Shown piece by piece: positions 1-11,221 of a DNA stretch of 64,000 nt. Both the position numbers and the translations under genes were made by a program. The notes under the pieces are model-generated. The model did no database searches. It worked only from the letters and a program-made list of their open reading frames with translations, and was not told the origin of the DNA. Position 1 is the stretch's first letter. The number at the start of each line of letters is the position of its first letter. The stretch lies in NCBI GenBank assembly GCA_963580285.1, contig OY757017.1, forward strand, positions 12,970,538 through 13,034,537, written 5' to 3'. The DNA is from Lucinisca nassula. Its lineage: Eukaryota; Mollusca; Bivalvia; Lucinida; Lucinidae.

Positions 1-158
1 AGTAATTTCGAAGACAAGCTTGGGTTTACGGACGGAAAGACCTGCGGACGTTCTAACGAAATGGTTGACGGACGAACGGACGGACAGAAGGCCGGCCGGA
101 CGGACGGACGTACGAACCCATTACTATTGTCCCCTTCCACAACAAAACGGAATTACGC
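1..158. other. Unassigned, GACGGACGG-rich stretch
   Basis: No gene is visible. Positions 53-115 hold a degenerate run of GACGGACG-type units. A short frame runs through it, but its composition is repeat-driven. The run ends where a SINE-e tail begins. Confidence 0.4.
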
Positions 159-256
159 CAAGTTCTGCAACGGAAGGACCGGGTACTCCCGATTCTCGCC
201 CACCTCTGATTAACGATCGGCTCCAAATATGTGAAATAATCTCGGAAGGGCCGTAA
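159..256 (+). mobile_element. SINE-e fragment (3' part)
   Basis: This matches the 3' body of the complete SINE-e copy at 24082-24319: CCAAGTTCTGCAACGGAAGG, then CGCCCACCTCTGATTAACGA, and a tail GGGCCGTAAAA. The tRNA-like head is missing, so the copy is 5' truncated. Confidence 0.8.
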
Positions 257-508
257 AAAATGAAAAGAATATGTATATGATAAGAACTATTTTCTCATTA
301 CCTGTACATGATCACGCCACTCATGAATGAGCCACGTCCCAAGAAACCCTATTTATCAGTCAACTCCTGTATAAATTGCATTGTAGCACATTGACCTGAT
401 AAACATCTGCTATCTCAGGACAAGTGGGCTTTGTCAGGTCAACGTGACATTGCACTTCTTAGAACTGGACTGCTGCAAAACATTGGCAAAAATGTAAGTG
501 TATAATGG

Positions 509-690
509 GATATACTCATAAATAGAATACCAGATTCGTGTCATTTGATATCAAGTTTATCAGGCTCGGCTTCGAGAACGCACGTAGAATCGCGAGGCAA
601 GCCTCGCGATTCTACGTGCGTTCTCGAAGCCTCGCCTGATAACTTGATATCAAAAGACACTCACCTGATATTCTCTATTTACGGAGTAAG
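509..690. repeat. Near-perfect palindromic (foldback) element
   Basis: Two arms of about 60 nt (538-598 and 601-660) are almost exact reverse complements around the apex GCGAGGC-AA-GCCTCGC. Weaker symmetry extends to about 509 and 690. The open frame across it at 545-808 is a by-product of the symmetry. The apex resembles those at about 12350, 37787 and 61023, so it may belong to a wider family of short palindromic elements. Confidence 0.85.
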
Positions 691-1110
691 CGATCAGGTA
701 AGACACAAACCAGTCTGCTCAGCTACACAGACTAGCAAGAGTCTTGAAATTTTGGATATAGAAACTAGAAATATTGTTCTATACAAGAAGCGAACACAAA
801 GGTTCTGATCAGACTGTGCGCATGCGCAGGCTGATAAGAACCTCTGTTGTTTGCAGTTGCAGTTGTCATAAACCCGATTTATCACATCGGGGCTTATATG
901 ATCACGCCGTTTGCTAAGGGTTCCTCTCCGGAAAGGAAAGTCAAATAAGCGTAATGCACAATTTTCTGAACTGGGTTGTATCATGTTAAAGACGGGAAAA
1001 ATCAATTGCAAACTCAACACTGAATAAATGTTCAGACTGAGACCAATGTCTTCGTCAGTGGCGAATGCTTTAATTTGTTTGATTTGAGGTTAAACGGGCT
1101 TACGAAATGC
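691..1110. other. Unassigned; NRF-1-like palindrome
   Basis: No gene is supported. At 813-826 lies the self-complementary GCGCATGCGC inside a weak palindrome beginning TGATCAGACTG. The same core occurs at about 4386. The rest is unremarkable AT-rich sequence. Confidence 0.3.
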
Positions 1111-1149
1111 TGCTTATGTGACTCCACTTTTCTATGTTTAGATTTATCT

Positions 1150-1330
1150 ACAGTAAAACCTGTTTTAGTGGCCACCTCTATTAAGCAAGTAACCTGCCTT
1201 AAGCAAGCAGGCATTCAATTCCCGAAAAAGTAAAATGCATTAAAATTAATCCGTGTTAAGCAAGCACCTGTCTTTAGCAAGCACTTTCTAAATATCCCAA
1301 AGGTAATTGCTTAATACAAGTTGGGCTTGT
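1150..1330. mobile_element. Possible DNA-transposon end (ACAGTAAAACC type)
   Basis: ACAGTAAAACCTGTTTTAGT is followed by repeated TTAAGCAAGCA subterminal motifs (about 1183, 1200, 1257, 1274). The terminal motif resembles the ends of the elements at 13754-14205 and 15080-15251. The opposite end was not found, so this is a solo end or an old fragment. Confidence 0.4.
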
Positions 1331-1339
1331 ACTTACCTT

Positions 1340-2755
1340 AAACGCCCGTGACCTTGCTGCGAAATCTGCGCTAGAAATGACTGCACATTTTTAACGGTAA
1401 AATATTTGTTTTTACCTATCATTTTAACGTTTTGCTAGTGTGGGGGATGCTTTTATATGGTTGGCTAATTTAATTCTCTAACCCTGCCTGTGACCTTTTG
1501 CACACTTCACACCACCAATTTTACCGCCTGAAATCAGTTTGACAGAAGAAAGCCTACGAGCAGGTCACTTGCTCAGTTCTGTTTCTCCTCACTGTCTGTT
1601 AATTATTCAACTGAAGTTATCATTGCCAGGACACCCTTTACAACCCTCAGAACAACAATTGTTGGGTCCTCATTATCACCCTGATGCTAACCCGTCTACA
1701 CATATTTGAAGTCCATCTTATTGAAAGTTGATTTTTAAAATCGAGTTTCTATGTCAACACATTTCTACTTCCGGTACTGGACCGCGTTCCTCCACTTCTG
1801 ATGTTCGTTCGCTCCATAAAATAGTCCAAAGGAACTCTTGAAAAATTAATTTTGCAGGCATGCAACGTCTTTCAAAATATTTCATTTGTCGAGACTTTAT
1901 ACGGATTGAATATTAATCGGCACAGAAAGACGAAATCTGAAAAGAAAACAGTACTCTGGGATTTATTTTCCTACGCGCTTTCTGATGATACTTATGTAAC
2001 TGGTTTGAGATTTTACTCTTTCATCCCTGAGTTTCTGAACATGACTCTTCTCGATTTAAATATATTCTTATAGAAAGGGATTTCTGATTAGTTCACTGAC
2101 TTGGTGGCAAACAGTGCACAGGTAGATTCTGGCGAGACGTGCTTGCTACGTGACATCTTTTCAGGATCTGCAAGGTTTACATAGATACAGTGTATGTCTA
2201 TCTCGGCGTCTGCAACGGTCTACAGGGTTAAAAGGGTTAGTTCGCTTCTATCAGTGACTAACCATTTACTGACCGACATCGAACACAGTTATTCACCTGC
2301 TTTCGAGAGATCTAATTACAAACTGTAAGTCGTACTTTTAGCACCGATCAGTCGCTACATTCGGTGGCCTCTAATCTGTCTGAACTGTTTCCGAATGTCC
2401 CCGTATTGAAACTAGGACCCCGTACAGGTTGGAACAAACGTATTTTTATTCGCCTTGGGTAGTCGAAGTTCGCTAAACGCGGCGTCTGATCAGGGTTATA
2501 ATGTCTAAATCAAATGGTTTAAAAACGATCTTTTTTTTTTCGTAAAGTTATTCTCCTTTTTATGTCCCGACGCCCGACGTTGATGCAACGTTGCTAAATC
2601 GCCATATGCCAGCTAGAACTTCTCTGTAAGATTATTAGCAGATGGGACAAGCACAGAATGTACTGAGCTAATTAGAAATTTATGTTTTTACCATGAAGAA
2701 ATTAGCAGACACGTTTATCTTTCTTTCTTTCTTGCTTTTTTGTCTTCGTGGGGGT
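1340..2755. other. Unassigned 1.4-kb stretch
   Basis: I see no convincing coding region, RNA gene or repeat match to other parts of the window. Short frames such as 1852-2073 have no recognisable domain and no paralogue here. Confidence 0.4.
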
Positions 2756-3036
2756 AGTTAGGCAAAGGTGATGTGTATCTTGTGTCACTGGGCAGTCCAG
2801 CTGATATTGGCTTACAGCTTGGCAAGGCCTGCTGTCCTTGCAGCAAGTAACGGTATAGGGGTGGTAGGGGTTGTTGTTATTTCTTCTGTTTCTACACTTC
2901 CATTCACTTTTCTCTTTCTCCTCTGTCCCTCATTTTCATCTCCCGTACTATCTCTTCTATCACTTTTCTCCCTTTCTCTTGGAGAAGACAAACACAAGAG
3001 TTGACATATCATTAAACTCAAAACAATCGATAAATC
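2756..3036 (+). mobile_element. SINE-like repeat, family i, copy 1
   Basis: It aligns along its whole length with 11950-12250 (GGCAAAGGTG, GTATCTTG, GGCCTGCTGTC, TTGTTATTTCTTCTGT, pyrimidine-rich middle). It ends in a tail close to GACATATCATTAAACTCAAAACAATCGATAAATC, which resembles the GACGTTAAACC tails of the other SINEs. Short frames on both strands here are repeat artefacts. Confidence 0.6.
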
Positions 3037-3281
3037 ATTTTTTTCTTCGTCGATTTTTTTTAAACTCTGAGTCCTTGTCAACAAAATATCTGGATAACTG
3101 CTTGATCTACTACTGACACTGTTTTCATAACAATTACTCCTCATAAATCAACTTTCCTCAGTACTTTCAGTACCTTGATTTTTAAAAAGGCATTAAGTGA
3201 CATGCACCCAGCCAATCAATAATCGACTCCATGCGAAGCAATCGGCCGCGGACGGTTGTTGAGGTTGAAAAATCACCGATT

Positions 3282-3496
3282 CATTACGAAAACACGCCTA
3301 AACAAATACATTGTAATCTTTATAGCCGAAAAATGAAAATGTTAAGATGGAAAAGTGCGATATTTTTCTTATTTCTGCTCATAATATAGGTTGTGGGCAC
3401 TCGTTAGAACCGTAAGGTATACCCCCGGAAACCCCAGTTTTACATGTACTATATAAAAGTGGGGTTCAAAAATTATATAGGCGTGTTTTCGTGATG
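3282..3496. mobile_element. MITE f with deleted palindrome centre
   Basis: It starts CATTACGAAAACACGCC and ends GGCGTGTTTTCGTGATG, the inverted termini of family f. The normal central hairpin GAACCGCCTC/GAGGCGGTTC is missing: GTTAGAACC runs straight into GTAAGGTATACC, so one arm was lost. Confidence 0.85.
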
Positions 3497-3689
3497 TTGA
3501 GTCAGCTTTTAAGAGAATTGTTATTTCACAAAAACTGGCGCCAAAATAGCTAAATCTGTGAGGGATCATTTTTGTGCCAGTTTATCCTGAGCTTTGTGTC
3601 TCGAAAAGGAGACATTCAAAATCGCAGTGGTGTTGTTGACCGGACATCTATTTACTCATCTTTTAATGTCACACTTCAAAATATATTCT

Positions 3690-3948
3690 GCCGGCCTCGG
3701 TAGCTCAGTCGGATGCACGTCTGACTGTTGATCAGGAGGACGCGGGTTCGATACATGCCGGGGTCGGCAGCATTCTTTCGTGGAGATTGAAATCATGAAA
3801 TCTTTTCTACGGACATTTCCTTCCGCTGATTCAAGAAGGGCAGTTGTCAGTTTCTGGCGAAAGAATGTGCATTGTACTAGTTAACCGCTTACGTATAAGC
3901 TTGCCCAGAAAAGAGCATGGGATGGTAAACTGACCGGCTCAAATATAA
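3690..3948 (+). mobile_element. SINE-a, tRNA-derived, 3' truncated
   Basis: The tRNA-like head has TAGCTCAGTCGGATG (A box region) and GGTTCGATACA (B box), and GCCGGC at one end pairs loosely with GTCGGC. The tail that follows GCTTACGTATAAGC in the 8530 copy is cut off near 3948. The head is not a functional tRNA gene because it runs straight into the SINE body. Confidence 0.8.
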
Positions 3949-3950
3949 AA

Positions 3951-4022
3951 AAAAATATCTGGAAATTTCTATTTTTGGTGGTAAAATTTTCAATATATTT
4001 GAATAGGCGTGATTTCATAATG
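3951..4022. mobile_element. MITE f half-copy
   Basis: The outer part of a family f element (GGTGGTAAAATTTTCAATAT, then AATAGGCGTGATTTCATAATG) joins directly to the truncated SINE-a. Confidence 0.65.
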
Positions 4023-4083
4023 TGAGACTTAGAGACTGTTTTGTTTGACCTTTCGTTATGATAACACACACGTGCAACAAAGT

Positions 4084-4335
4084 GCATTTTTTTCGCATCT
4101 CCAAAATGGTTTCTTTTCTAAAGAAAATCCGTGATATTTTTCTTATTTATACTGCAAACATAGGTTGTGGGTGCTCGTTAGAACAGCCTCATTGAGGCGG
4201 TTCTAACGAGTACCCACAACTTATGTCTTTGAGCAGAAATAAGAAAAATAATGAATACCCTCGTAAATCCCAGTTTTCTCTATATTCAGTGTTGTTTTAA
4301 GGGGATGTTTATTTCACGGACTTGTTCACGTGATG
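4084..4335. mobile_element. MITE f subfamily 2 (ends ...CACGTGATG)
   Basis: The central hairpin is GTTAGAACAGCCTCATTGAG / GAGGCGGTTCTAAC, flanked by AGGTTGTGGGTGCTCG and TACCCACAACTTATG. The outer end is GGACTTGTTCACGTGATG. It matches 62379-62640 end to end in the opposite orientation, which defines the subfamily. Confidence 0.8.
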
Positions 4336-4534
4336 AAATTCTCACGGCTTCTGATCTGGGTATATACCGTTTGCTAATGTCTCAGCGCATGCGCACAGTC
4401 CAGGCCTGTGTAGAATCTGTTTGGGCATGCGTTCATAAAATGCTGTAGCAGTATATATATATATTTAATGCTTAAAGTTTACCGGCCAACCATTCTTTAA
4501 CCAGGAACTAACAAATGCCTTTCTTGAATCAGCA

Positions 4535-4700
4535 AAGAAGCCTCCGTGGTGAAGTGGTTACGCTGCTCGCCTTGTAAACCAGGGATCGCAGGATCGATCC
4601 CGGGATTCTCCAGACTTTCGAATGAGTCTTTAAACCGAGGTCCTGTCTCCGTATGACCTTAGCTGTTGGTGGGATGTAAAAGACAAACACTCACTTACTC
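4535..4700 (+). mobile_element. SINE-b, tRNA-derived, full length
   Basis: The head AGAAGCCTCCGTGGTGAAGT carries an A-box-like TGGTGAAGTGG and a B-box-like GGATCGATCC. The body ends (ACTC)n. Imperfect 13-bp target-site duplications lie at 4522-4534 (TCTTGAATCAGCA) and 4701-4713 (TCTTGAATTAGCA). Confidence 0.9.
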
Positions 4701-5330
4701 TCTTGAATTAGCAGACGGGACAGAATGACCGTAGAAATGATTTCATGATCAGTCTCCACCAGCAACCTTCCCCGACAAACATTTTTTCGCGGAGCACCGT
4801 AATCACGAAAGGTTTCAGGGCCAACCTATTGAACATAACAAATCCTAAGAACTGTAACCCATAGAAGCATTATTTAAAAATGCTGAAGGGTTGTTTTGGC
4901 CTAATCTATGTGTTTATTTTATTATGTTTTCTTTTTCGATACATGCACATAAAGACTGTAATGGAAGGGAAGGAAACTGCAAATGCAAATGCCAAGGTAT
5001 TGATTAAATTACCTGACACCATCCATCCAAGGCACCAAAAGGAAAAATGGTGCCTCCGTCGCAGAATTAAGCAATAGTAACATAGGATATATCGAGGCGT
5101 ATAGACTGCCCGATGGCCAGGGTCTGGACAACCAGGTTGACATAGCCCGAGCCGCAGCGAGTAGGACCGCCCATGTCCATGAATATATATAAACATTTGT
5201 GTTTCATTTGGAAGGTTGGGGATGGGGGGTCAGGCTTGAGATGTCATTTCATCTTAATGTCAGGGAAAAGTCCGACAAAACTGGAAGCAACGTCTCGAGA
5301 GTAACCCAGACAGGGGCATGGGCTTAAAAC

Positions 5331-5720
5331 TAAGGCTGGCACGATTAATCGGACAATCGGTTATTTAATCGATAAATTCCGCAACAATGATTATCATTGC
5401 TGATTTGCTTGCAATCGATTATTTGATAAGTACAATTTCTTACCCAAAGTTTTGCCTAAAATAGCTGTATGAGCGGCAAACTGTGCAGACCCAGATGAGA
5501 CGCCGCGTTTTGCGGCGTCTCATCTGGGTCTACACTGTTTGCTCAGGCTTGTCTGTTCAAATAAATATGGCAAAGTACAGCGTATGGTAGGAGTCATGCT
5601 CAGACAGAAAGCCAGACAGGTAAAATTATGACCAAGTCGTCCGTGATTACTAATCGATTATCGATCGCAATGACAGGAATGATAATCGATTATCTTTTCA
5701 GCTCCGATTAGCCAGCCCTA
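5331..5720. mobile_element. hAT-like MITE with 8-bp TSD
   Basis: An exact 8-bp duplication CTTAAAAC flanks it (5323-5330 and 5721-5728). The ends are inverted: TAAGGCTGGC at the left, and GCCAGCCCTA at the right, which reads TAGGGCTGGC on the other strand. An 8-bp TSD and these ends fit the hAT superfamily, which is established knowledge. The body is rich in AATCGATTAT. No transposase is present, and a separate hairpin element sits inside at 5471-5544. Confidence 0.85.
5471..5544. repeat. Palindrome g nested in hAT-like MITE
   Basis: The arms GCAAACTGTGCAGACCCAGA... and ...TCTGGGTCTACACTGTTTGC close over an apex GACGCCGCG/CGGCGTC. The same hairpin recurs at 6804-6870, 21533-21600 and 27419-27485, and as a half at 24740-24795. 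Confidence 0.9.
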
Positions 5721-6803
5721 CTTAAAACCTCAATTCAAACAAACAAAAGCAAATTACACCTTGTTTCAGCGTCAATGATGATGCGTGTATAACATGCCGT
5801 GAGCTTTTCCATTCATAATGAAAATAATGAAGCTAGTGACATTTACATGATTCTGAAACTACCTGCTTGCTAACGAAGCCATCGCAAGTCAGAATGTGCC
5901 CTCGGGGAAGACTCAGATCAGCCTGCGCATCCGCGTAGTCTGATCAGAGTCTTCCCAGTTTGAAAGAGCCTTTTATAGCCAGTGGCCTATTCGGACTGGC
6001 TGAATGCAAAACCTGATCCGAGTATTCCCTGATGGCATTCGTCTTATTGAAGGATTTGTCGAGCGCCGGCTCAGTTGAAAGTGAAAGACCTTTATGGCGA
6101 AGAACCGACTACAGGTACATGTAACCGAATGTTTATCCTTAAAGGTGCATTCTTGAGCTACCGGGTCTCAAAAATTTTTTTCTGGTTTTTATCTTCAATG
6201 CATACTCCTTTGTCATATGTACACTTTTGGAGCCAAATACAGCTTCAGAACTTTGTGAAAATGGTCGTTTTCATTCGTGTTTACCCTTCGCTCTGAACAT
6301 GTGTTCGGAATTTCCGTTCTAAAAATAAATCTGTCACTTTACACATACATGGCGACAGTATCGTCTCTGAGTGTCGTTACTTATGGCATGGTATTCAGCG
6401 TCATATTTTTTTCCTATTCAGGCATGGCCTAAGCAAACAAGGCCAAAAATGAACGTCGCATAACGTCATATATGGGGATTCTATTTTTGTCACAAACTAA
6501 AAATAGATCTAACTAGTGTTCGAAACCTAGTTAGGGAATCCCTCTAAAACTTGTTTACCTGTCATCATAATTGTTCGCATTTTCATAAAATGCATTCATT
6601 TATATTGTTTTAAAGAAAAATACCGGCTATATGTATTTTAATTTTGGAAGCATTTTTTCCAGATAGCTCAATAGTGCACATTTAAACAGACTAATAAAAT
6701 AGTCAATCCAATAGCGAAGGCAGGTGGGTTAACAATTATAGGCATGTCTGGATTCGTTTAAGGTGTATCTGATTTCTCTGTAAGTTTAACAAATGTACCC
6801 TAC
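5721..6803. other. Unassigned; one short palindrome at 5904-5956
   Basis: GGGAAGACTCAGATCAG (5905-5921) is mirrored by CTGATCAGAGTCTTCCC (5940-5956) around CCTGCGCATCCGCG. The remainder has no coding signal I would defend; the frame at 6075-6296 has no recognisable domain. Confidence 0.4.
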
Positions 6804-6870
6804 CCAAACAGTGTAGACCCAGATCAGACACCGCAGTTTGCGGTGTCTGATCTGAGTCTACACTATTTGC
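6804..6870. repeat. Palindrome g copy
   Basis: CAAACAGTGTAGACCCAGAT pairs with ATCTGAGTCTACACTATTTG around the apex CACCGCAGTTTGCGGTG. Confidence 0.9.
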
Positions 6871-7029
6871 CATAAATGTCCTTGTTAGGGGGCGCCGGCT
6901 TAATTGGTTAAGGCTTCCCTTACTGTTATTATTTTTATATTCATTTGAAGCATAAACATCCGCAATTTCCGCATTTCTTTTAGCTATGATTTCTGATTTA
7001 ATTGCCTTGTCTCCATTTACTCTTCCGAC

Positions 7030-7208
7030 ATGCAGACTCTAAATAATTAGGTCTCTCACCGCTTTGTGTTCGAGCCTGGCTCGGGTCACATGTGGGGCGC
7101 CAACTTCTGCAACGGAGCGTAGGCGTTTTTGCTTCAGGTTGTCCAGTTTTCGCCCACCTATGATAAACAACAGGCTCCAAATAAGAGAAATAATCTTGAA
7201 ATTGTCAT
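7030..7208 (+). mobile_element. SINE-e, head truncated and diverged
   Basis: It matches the 24082 copy from ATTAGGTCTCTCACCGC through the B-box-like GTTCGAGCCTGGCTCGGG to AATAATCTTGAAA. The first part of the tRNA-like head and the tail are altered. Confidence 0.75.
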
Positions 7209-7234
7209 ACCCTCTACCCCACCCCCATCCCCCG

Positions 7235-7338
<104 letters not shown>

Positions 7339-7395
7339 ATCTACAGCATGGTGTCATTTGGCATATTTGACAGGTAAGCTCTTCCGATCGAGTTG

Positions 7396-7545
7396 GCCTC
7401 GACCATCAGGGCTTGGAGAAATAGATTTGGCTGCATGATGCTTCCAAGCGGAGCTGAAACCGACCGCACATGAATACTGGTAAGCCGCTTAGAAGGTCTA
7501 AGCCTGCCCAGGCAAAGTGGTGTAAGTCGCACTGGTTGGGGGCGT
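7396..7545 (+). mobile_element. SINE-c, 5' half
   Basis: ATCAGGGCTTGGAGAAATAG, GCATGATGCTTCCA, GAGCTGAAACCGACC, TACTGGTAAGCCGCTTAGA and TAAGCCTGCCCAGGCAAAG are all hallmarks of SINE-c. The 3' half is missing after about 7545. Confidence 0.8.
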
Positions 7546-7804
7546 ACAGTACACTTAACCCGGATGTTCCGATCTGTACAGTGGACAGATCCGTGTCTTT
7601 TGTTATGACCTTGAAGGTGAATGTGCGTGGTCTGTCTTCTATATTTATATATTTATTTTTTTGGACATAAACAACTTGGTAAGTGTGTTTTATTAATTTA
7701 GTTTTCCATACTGACCATCTTTGGGCACGGCAAGATGTCGTTTTCTATGCTCTAAATCTATTTTTCAGCTGCAAATCACTTGTGTTTGTAAGAATCACAC
7801 CGGT

Positions 7805-7975
7805 AACAGGATACTTCGGTCCCAAAACCACCTCGGTCCCTAGACGCTTCGGCCCCTAGACACCTCGGCCCCACATAAAATTGAAACCCTAGACATGTCG
7901 GCCCCTGGACACCTCGGCCCCTAGACACGTCGGCCACATATACCTAGACACTTCGGCCCCACTTTGCTTTTCACG
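7805..7975. repeat. Short-unit tandem array (CTAGACACNTCGGCCC)
   Basis: About nine degenerate units of 15-25 bp centred on TAGACACCTCGGCCCC. Spacing and spelling vary from unit to unit. The build resembles one arm of the foldback element at 55766-57076, although the motif differs, and no inverted partner is in the window. Confidence 0.7.
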
Positions 7976-7980
7976 GGGCT

Positions 7981-8529
7981 TCCACTTAAATAGGAGATCG
8001 GGTTGGATGTCCGAAGAGTTTTTTTTTTTTATTATTATTATTTTTTATTTGCTGATATGATTATTCTGATAGGGAACCACTAATATTTGAACCTATAATA
8101 TATATATATTTATAATATATTATAAAGTTACTGAATAGAACATCTATATGTCCATTTACAGTGTTTACGAAGAATGGAAGAAACATTTGAAAATTATCTC
8201 TTTTATTTTAATATATAATTCTAATTGCATTGTGGCATGCTTTAGAGCAGGCTCTTTTTTCTACATTTCTACTCTTTTGATCATCTATAGGCTTTTTTAT
8301 TATCCGAAATAATTCCACACCTCTAAAATACTTTTTAAATTAATTTCAAAAAGAAGATGGTGCCTAATTATCCTTACTTATTGGATGGAAATCTGGATGG
8401 ATCGGTGGATGGGGCGGTAAAACAAACAAAAAAAATCGTTTCTCTGTTTCGTCAATCGTGGTGATGATGGGGGATAATCTTATATTTGTTCACAAATGTA
8501 TATATTTATTTATTAATTTATTTATTTTT
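7981..8529. other. AT-rich unassigned stretch
   Basis: Runs of T, ATT and TATATA and a poly-TTTA approach to SINE-a. No gene is supported. Confidence 0.5.
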
Positions 8530-8845
8530 GGCGTCGGTAGCTAGCTCAGTCGGATGCGCGTCTAACTGGTGATCAGGAGGACGCGGGTTCGATACCTACC
8601 GGGGTCGGCAACTTTATTTCGTGGAGATTGATTATGAAATCTTTTCTACGGTCATTCTCTCCCTTCTGCTGATTCAAGAACGGCAGTTGTCATTTTCTGG
8701 CGAAAAAAATGTGCACTGTATTGGTTAACCGCTTACGTATAAGCCTGCCCAGGATAAGTGTGGATAGGTTAACTGACTGTCTCGAAAATGAACTAAAGTA
8801 GTGTTGACTGGGCCGTTAAACTCCAATACAAACAAACAATTTATT
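8530..8845 (+). mobile_element. SINE-a, tRNA-derived, full length
   Basis: The head has TAGCTCAGTCGGATG and GGTTCGATACC. The body runs through CTTTTCTACGGTCATTC and GCTTACGTATAAGCCTGCCC to a tail GGGCCGTTAAACTCCAATAC with (CAAA)n. It sits between TTTATTTA-rich flanks that probably include the TSD. The head carries a 4-nt TAGC duplication near the A box. Confidence 0.85.
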
Positions 8846-8954
8846 TATTTATTCATTTATTTATTAGGTAATTAACAGTGTTCAGGTTCGCTGAACTAGA
8901 ACTATCCTCGTAAGTAAACCATTTAATATAATGTATGCATGCAATTCAAAAACT

Positions 8955-9020
8955 GCATGAAAAACGGTGCAGATCCGGTTCAGAGGTCAGAAGCAGTCTG
9001 ATCAGGATCTACACTGTTTG
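8955..9020. repeat. Degenerate palindrome g
   Basis: GTGCAGATCCGGTTCAGAG and CTGATCAGGATCTACACTGT keep the outer arms of family g. The GC apex has decayed. Confidence 0.5.
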
Positions 9021-9199
9021 CAAAGTTAAGGATTATCGTGTTCAGCGGGGAAAGGATTAATGAAACTCAGGTTAGTACACTATTTAGCAAAAAGTTTTAC
9101 AAGAACAGTTAATTATTGAATTAAATTAATAAAGTGTGAAGCTCAACAAACAACCAGGCGTTACGAATCCCTTTTCCCCAATAAAGAGATCCTTGATGA

Positions 9200-9725
9200 T
9201 AAACAGATCATTGTTATCAATTTTAACACATTTGATTATCATTCTAGCTCATATTAGAAGCCTCCGAGGTGCAATGGTTACGCTACTCGCCTTGTAAACC
9301 AGGGATCGCAGGATCGATCACGGGCTTCTCCAGACTTTCGGATGAGTCTTTAAACCGAGGTCCCGTCTCCGTATGACCTTAGCTGTTGGTGGGACGTAAA
9401 ACTAAGACTCACTCACTCACTCTAGCTCATATTACAGGCGGACAGTAACGAGTATATTTTATACTTTATTTATTTATTAGTCACATTTCTGACTATCAGC
9501 CACTCAAATTACTTGATACATGTATACTATATGTATATGTTAGTGGCTAACAGTGTAGATCTGGTCTGGATGTGCGCTGTGTGCAAAGTCTTCACTGCTC
9601 GTATTTTTGTAGGAATTGCTCAGTATGTTTCCATTGTTATCAATTTTCACACATTTAGAAATTCCTATTTGATTGTTATTTCAGCTCATATTTAAAGACG
9701 GACAGAAACAAGTATACTGTATAAT

Positions 9726-9757
<32 letters not shown>

Positions 9758-9900
9758 ATTCGCAAACTCAATGACAGTGTAGATCCAGATCAGATGGCTC
9801 TGGATGTACACCGAGTGCAAAGTCTTCATGACCCTAATTATTTTGTAGAAAAGGCACATTAACTATCAGTATCAAATATTCACAATTAGAACAACCCGCT
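9200..9900. repeat. Degenerate tandem duplication with SINE in first unit
   Basis: CATTGTTATCAATTTTAACA, TAGCTCATATTA, GGACAGTAACGAGTATA and GCAAAGTCTTCACTGC recur in order about 430 bp later, at 9632-9850. SINE-b at 9257-9420 accounts for the extra length of the first unit. The units have clearly diverged. Confidence 0.6.
9257..9420 (+). mobile_element. SINE-b, full length
   Basis: It has the same head and (ACTC)n end as the 4535 copy. Exact 14-bp duplications TCTAGCTCATATTA flank it at 9243-9256 and 9421-9434. Confidence 0.92.
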
Positions 9901-10336
9901 AAACCCCACTTTTCGGGATGCTGACTCAAGGTCAACGTCACGGTTGAAGGCGGCGGGGCATTAGCTGTCCTTAAGAGTGTAGTCCAAGTTAACCTGAAAA
10001 TGTCGTGTATGCGTTGTTATATTTATTATAAACGTCTCATTGATTATTTGTTATCTTTTCATATGAAATAAAAAATAGCAATAAAATAATTTTATCTTAT
10101 TTCCTAACAACTTAATAGAAGATTACGTAAAACCAAAATTATATAACGAAAGGTTGATAAAAATTATATTTCTTACTTCTGCTCGAAAACATAGATCTTT
10201 GATACTGGTTAAATAATTCTCAAGGAGGTGGTTCTTAACTTATATGAAAGGGATCTAAGAAATGACTTGTTTGCATAAACACAGACTAATATTAAACTAG
10301 TTGTGATTAAAGGTCGTCACAGACGCATTCTGATCA
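9901..10336. other. Unassigned AT-rich stretch
   Basis: No gene, RNA or repeat match that I can support. Confidence 0.4.
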
Positions 10337-10660
10337 GTCCTGCACATTGAGACGGTTCTAACCAGTACACACAACCTGTATCTTGGAGCAGAAATAAGAA
10401 TTACGAAAACATGCCAATACAAATGGACTGTAAACTTTACTGCCGAAAAAACGAACATTATAAGAGGAAAAAATTGTGATATTTTATTATTTCTGCTCAA
10501 ATAAGAAAAATAAGGTTTACCCCTGTCAACCCCAATTTTACTATATAAAAGTGGGGTTGTAGGGTTCAAGGGGGTCAAAATTACACATTACGAAAACACG
10601 CCTATACAAATACATTGAAAACTTTACCGCCGAAAAACGAAACTTTTAAGTACCTCCAGA
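10337..10660. mobile_element. Rearranged MITE f pieces
   Basis: Two or more partial family f segments are fused. GAGACGGTTCTAACCAGTA with GGAGCAGAAATAAG is followed by ATTACGAAAACATGCC, then GTGGGGTT and a fresh CATTACGAAAACACGCC at 10586. No intact central hairpin remains. Confidence 0.7.
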
Positions 10661-11221
10661 ATTCCATACGAAATCACACGAAGAGCAAGACTGACCATCC
10701 CAAAAAATTTCTGACTGTATGGTATGTCTCATATTTACTGTAAATAGCTTGTCTTAAGATACTTTGTTTTGACTGTATGGGATGTCGCTATTAATGCGTG
10801 TAAGTTATTCAAAGGTACATTGCAATATTTGTCTATGCATTAAGATGATAATGCTTAAACGATAGCAAAGCTACGTAAAAATATTAATTACCTATAAATT
10901 CCCGAAACCTTGGAGAAATTACATGTGCTTACTGTATTCATTGAACCTTTAGAGCACTACAGACTAGAGGTCTCAACCACTCGGCCAAAGGAGCCAGCCT
11001 TCCATGACTGTCTTCAGGTACGAAATATTTAACAAAATGAGTCGCATTGTCACGCGTCTCTCTTCATTGACAAAATGCATAGCAAATACTCTGATCAGAC
11101 TGCACAGAAATACAAAACGACCTGAGTGACATGATTAGTTACGGGCTATTTGTTCAAGATATATACATTTATACAATTCGGGTACCATGGTTTTTGAGTT
11201 ATCTCCCCTCCCAATAAAATA
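10661..11221. other. Unassigned stretch
   Basis: The palindromic theme CTGTATGGTATGTCTCATAT occurs twice near 10718 and 10766. No coding region is supported. Confidence 0.35.
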
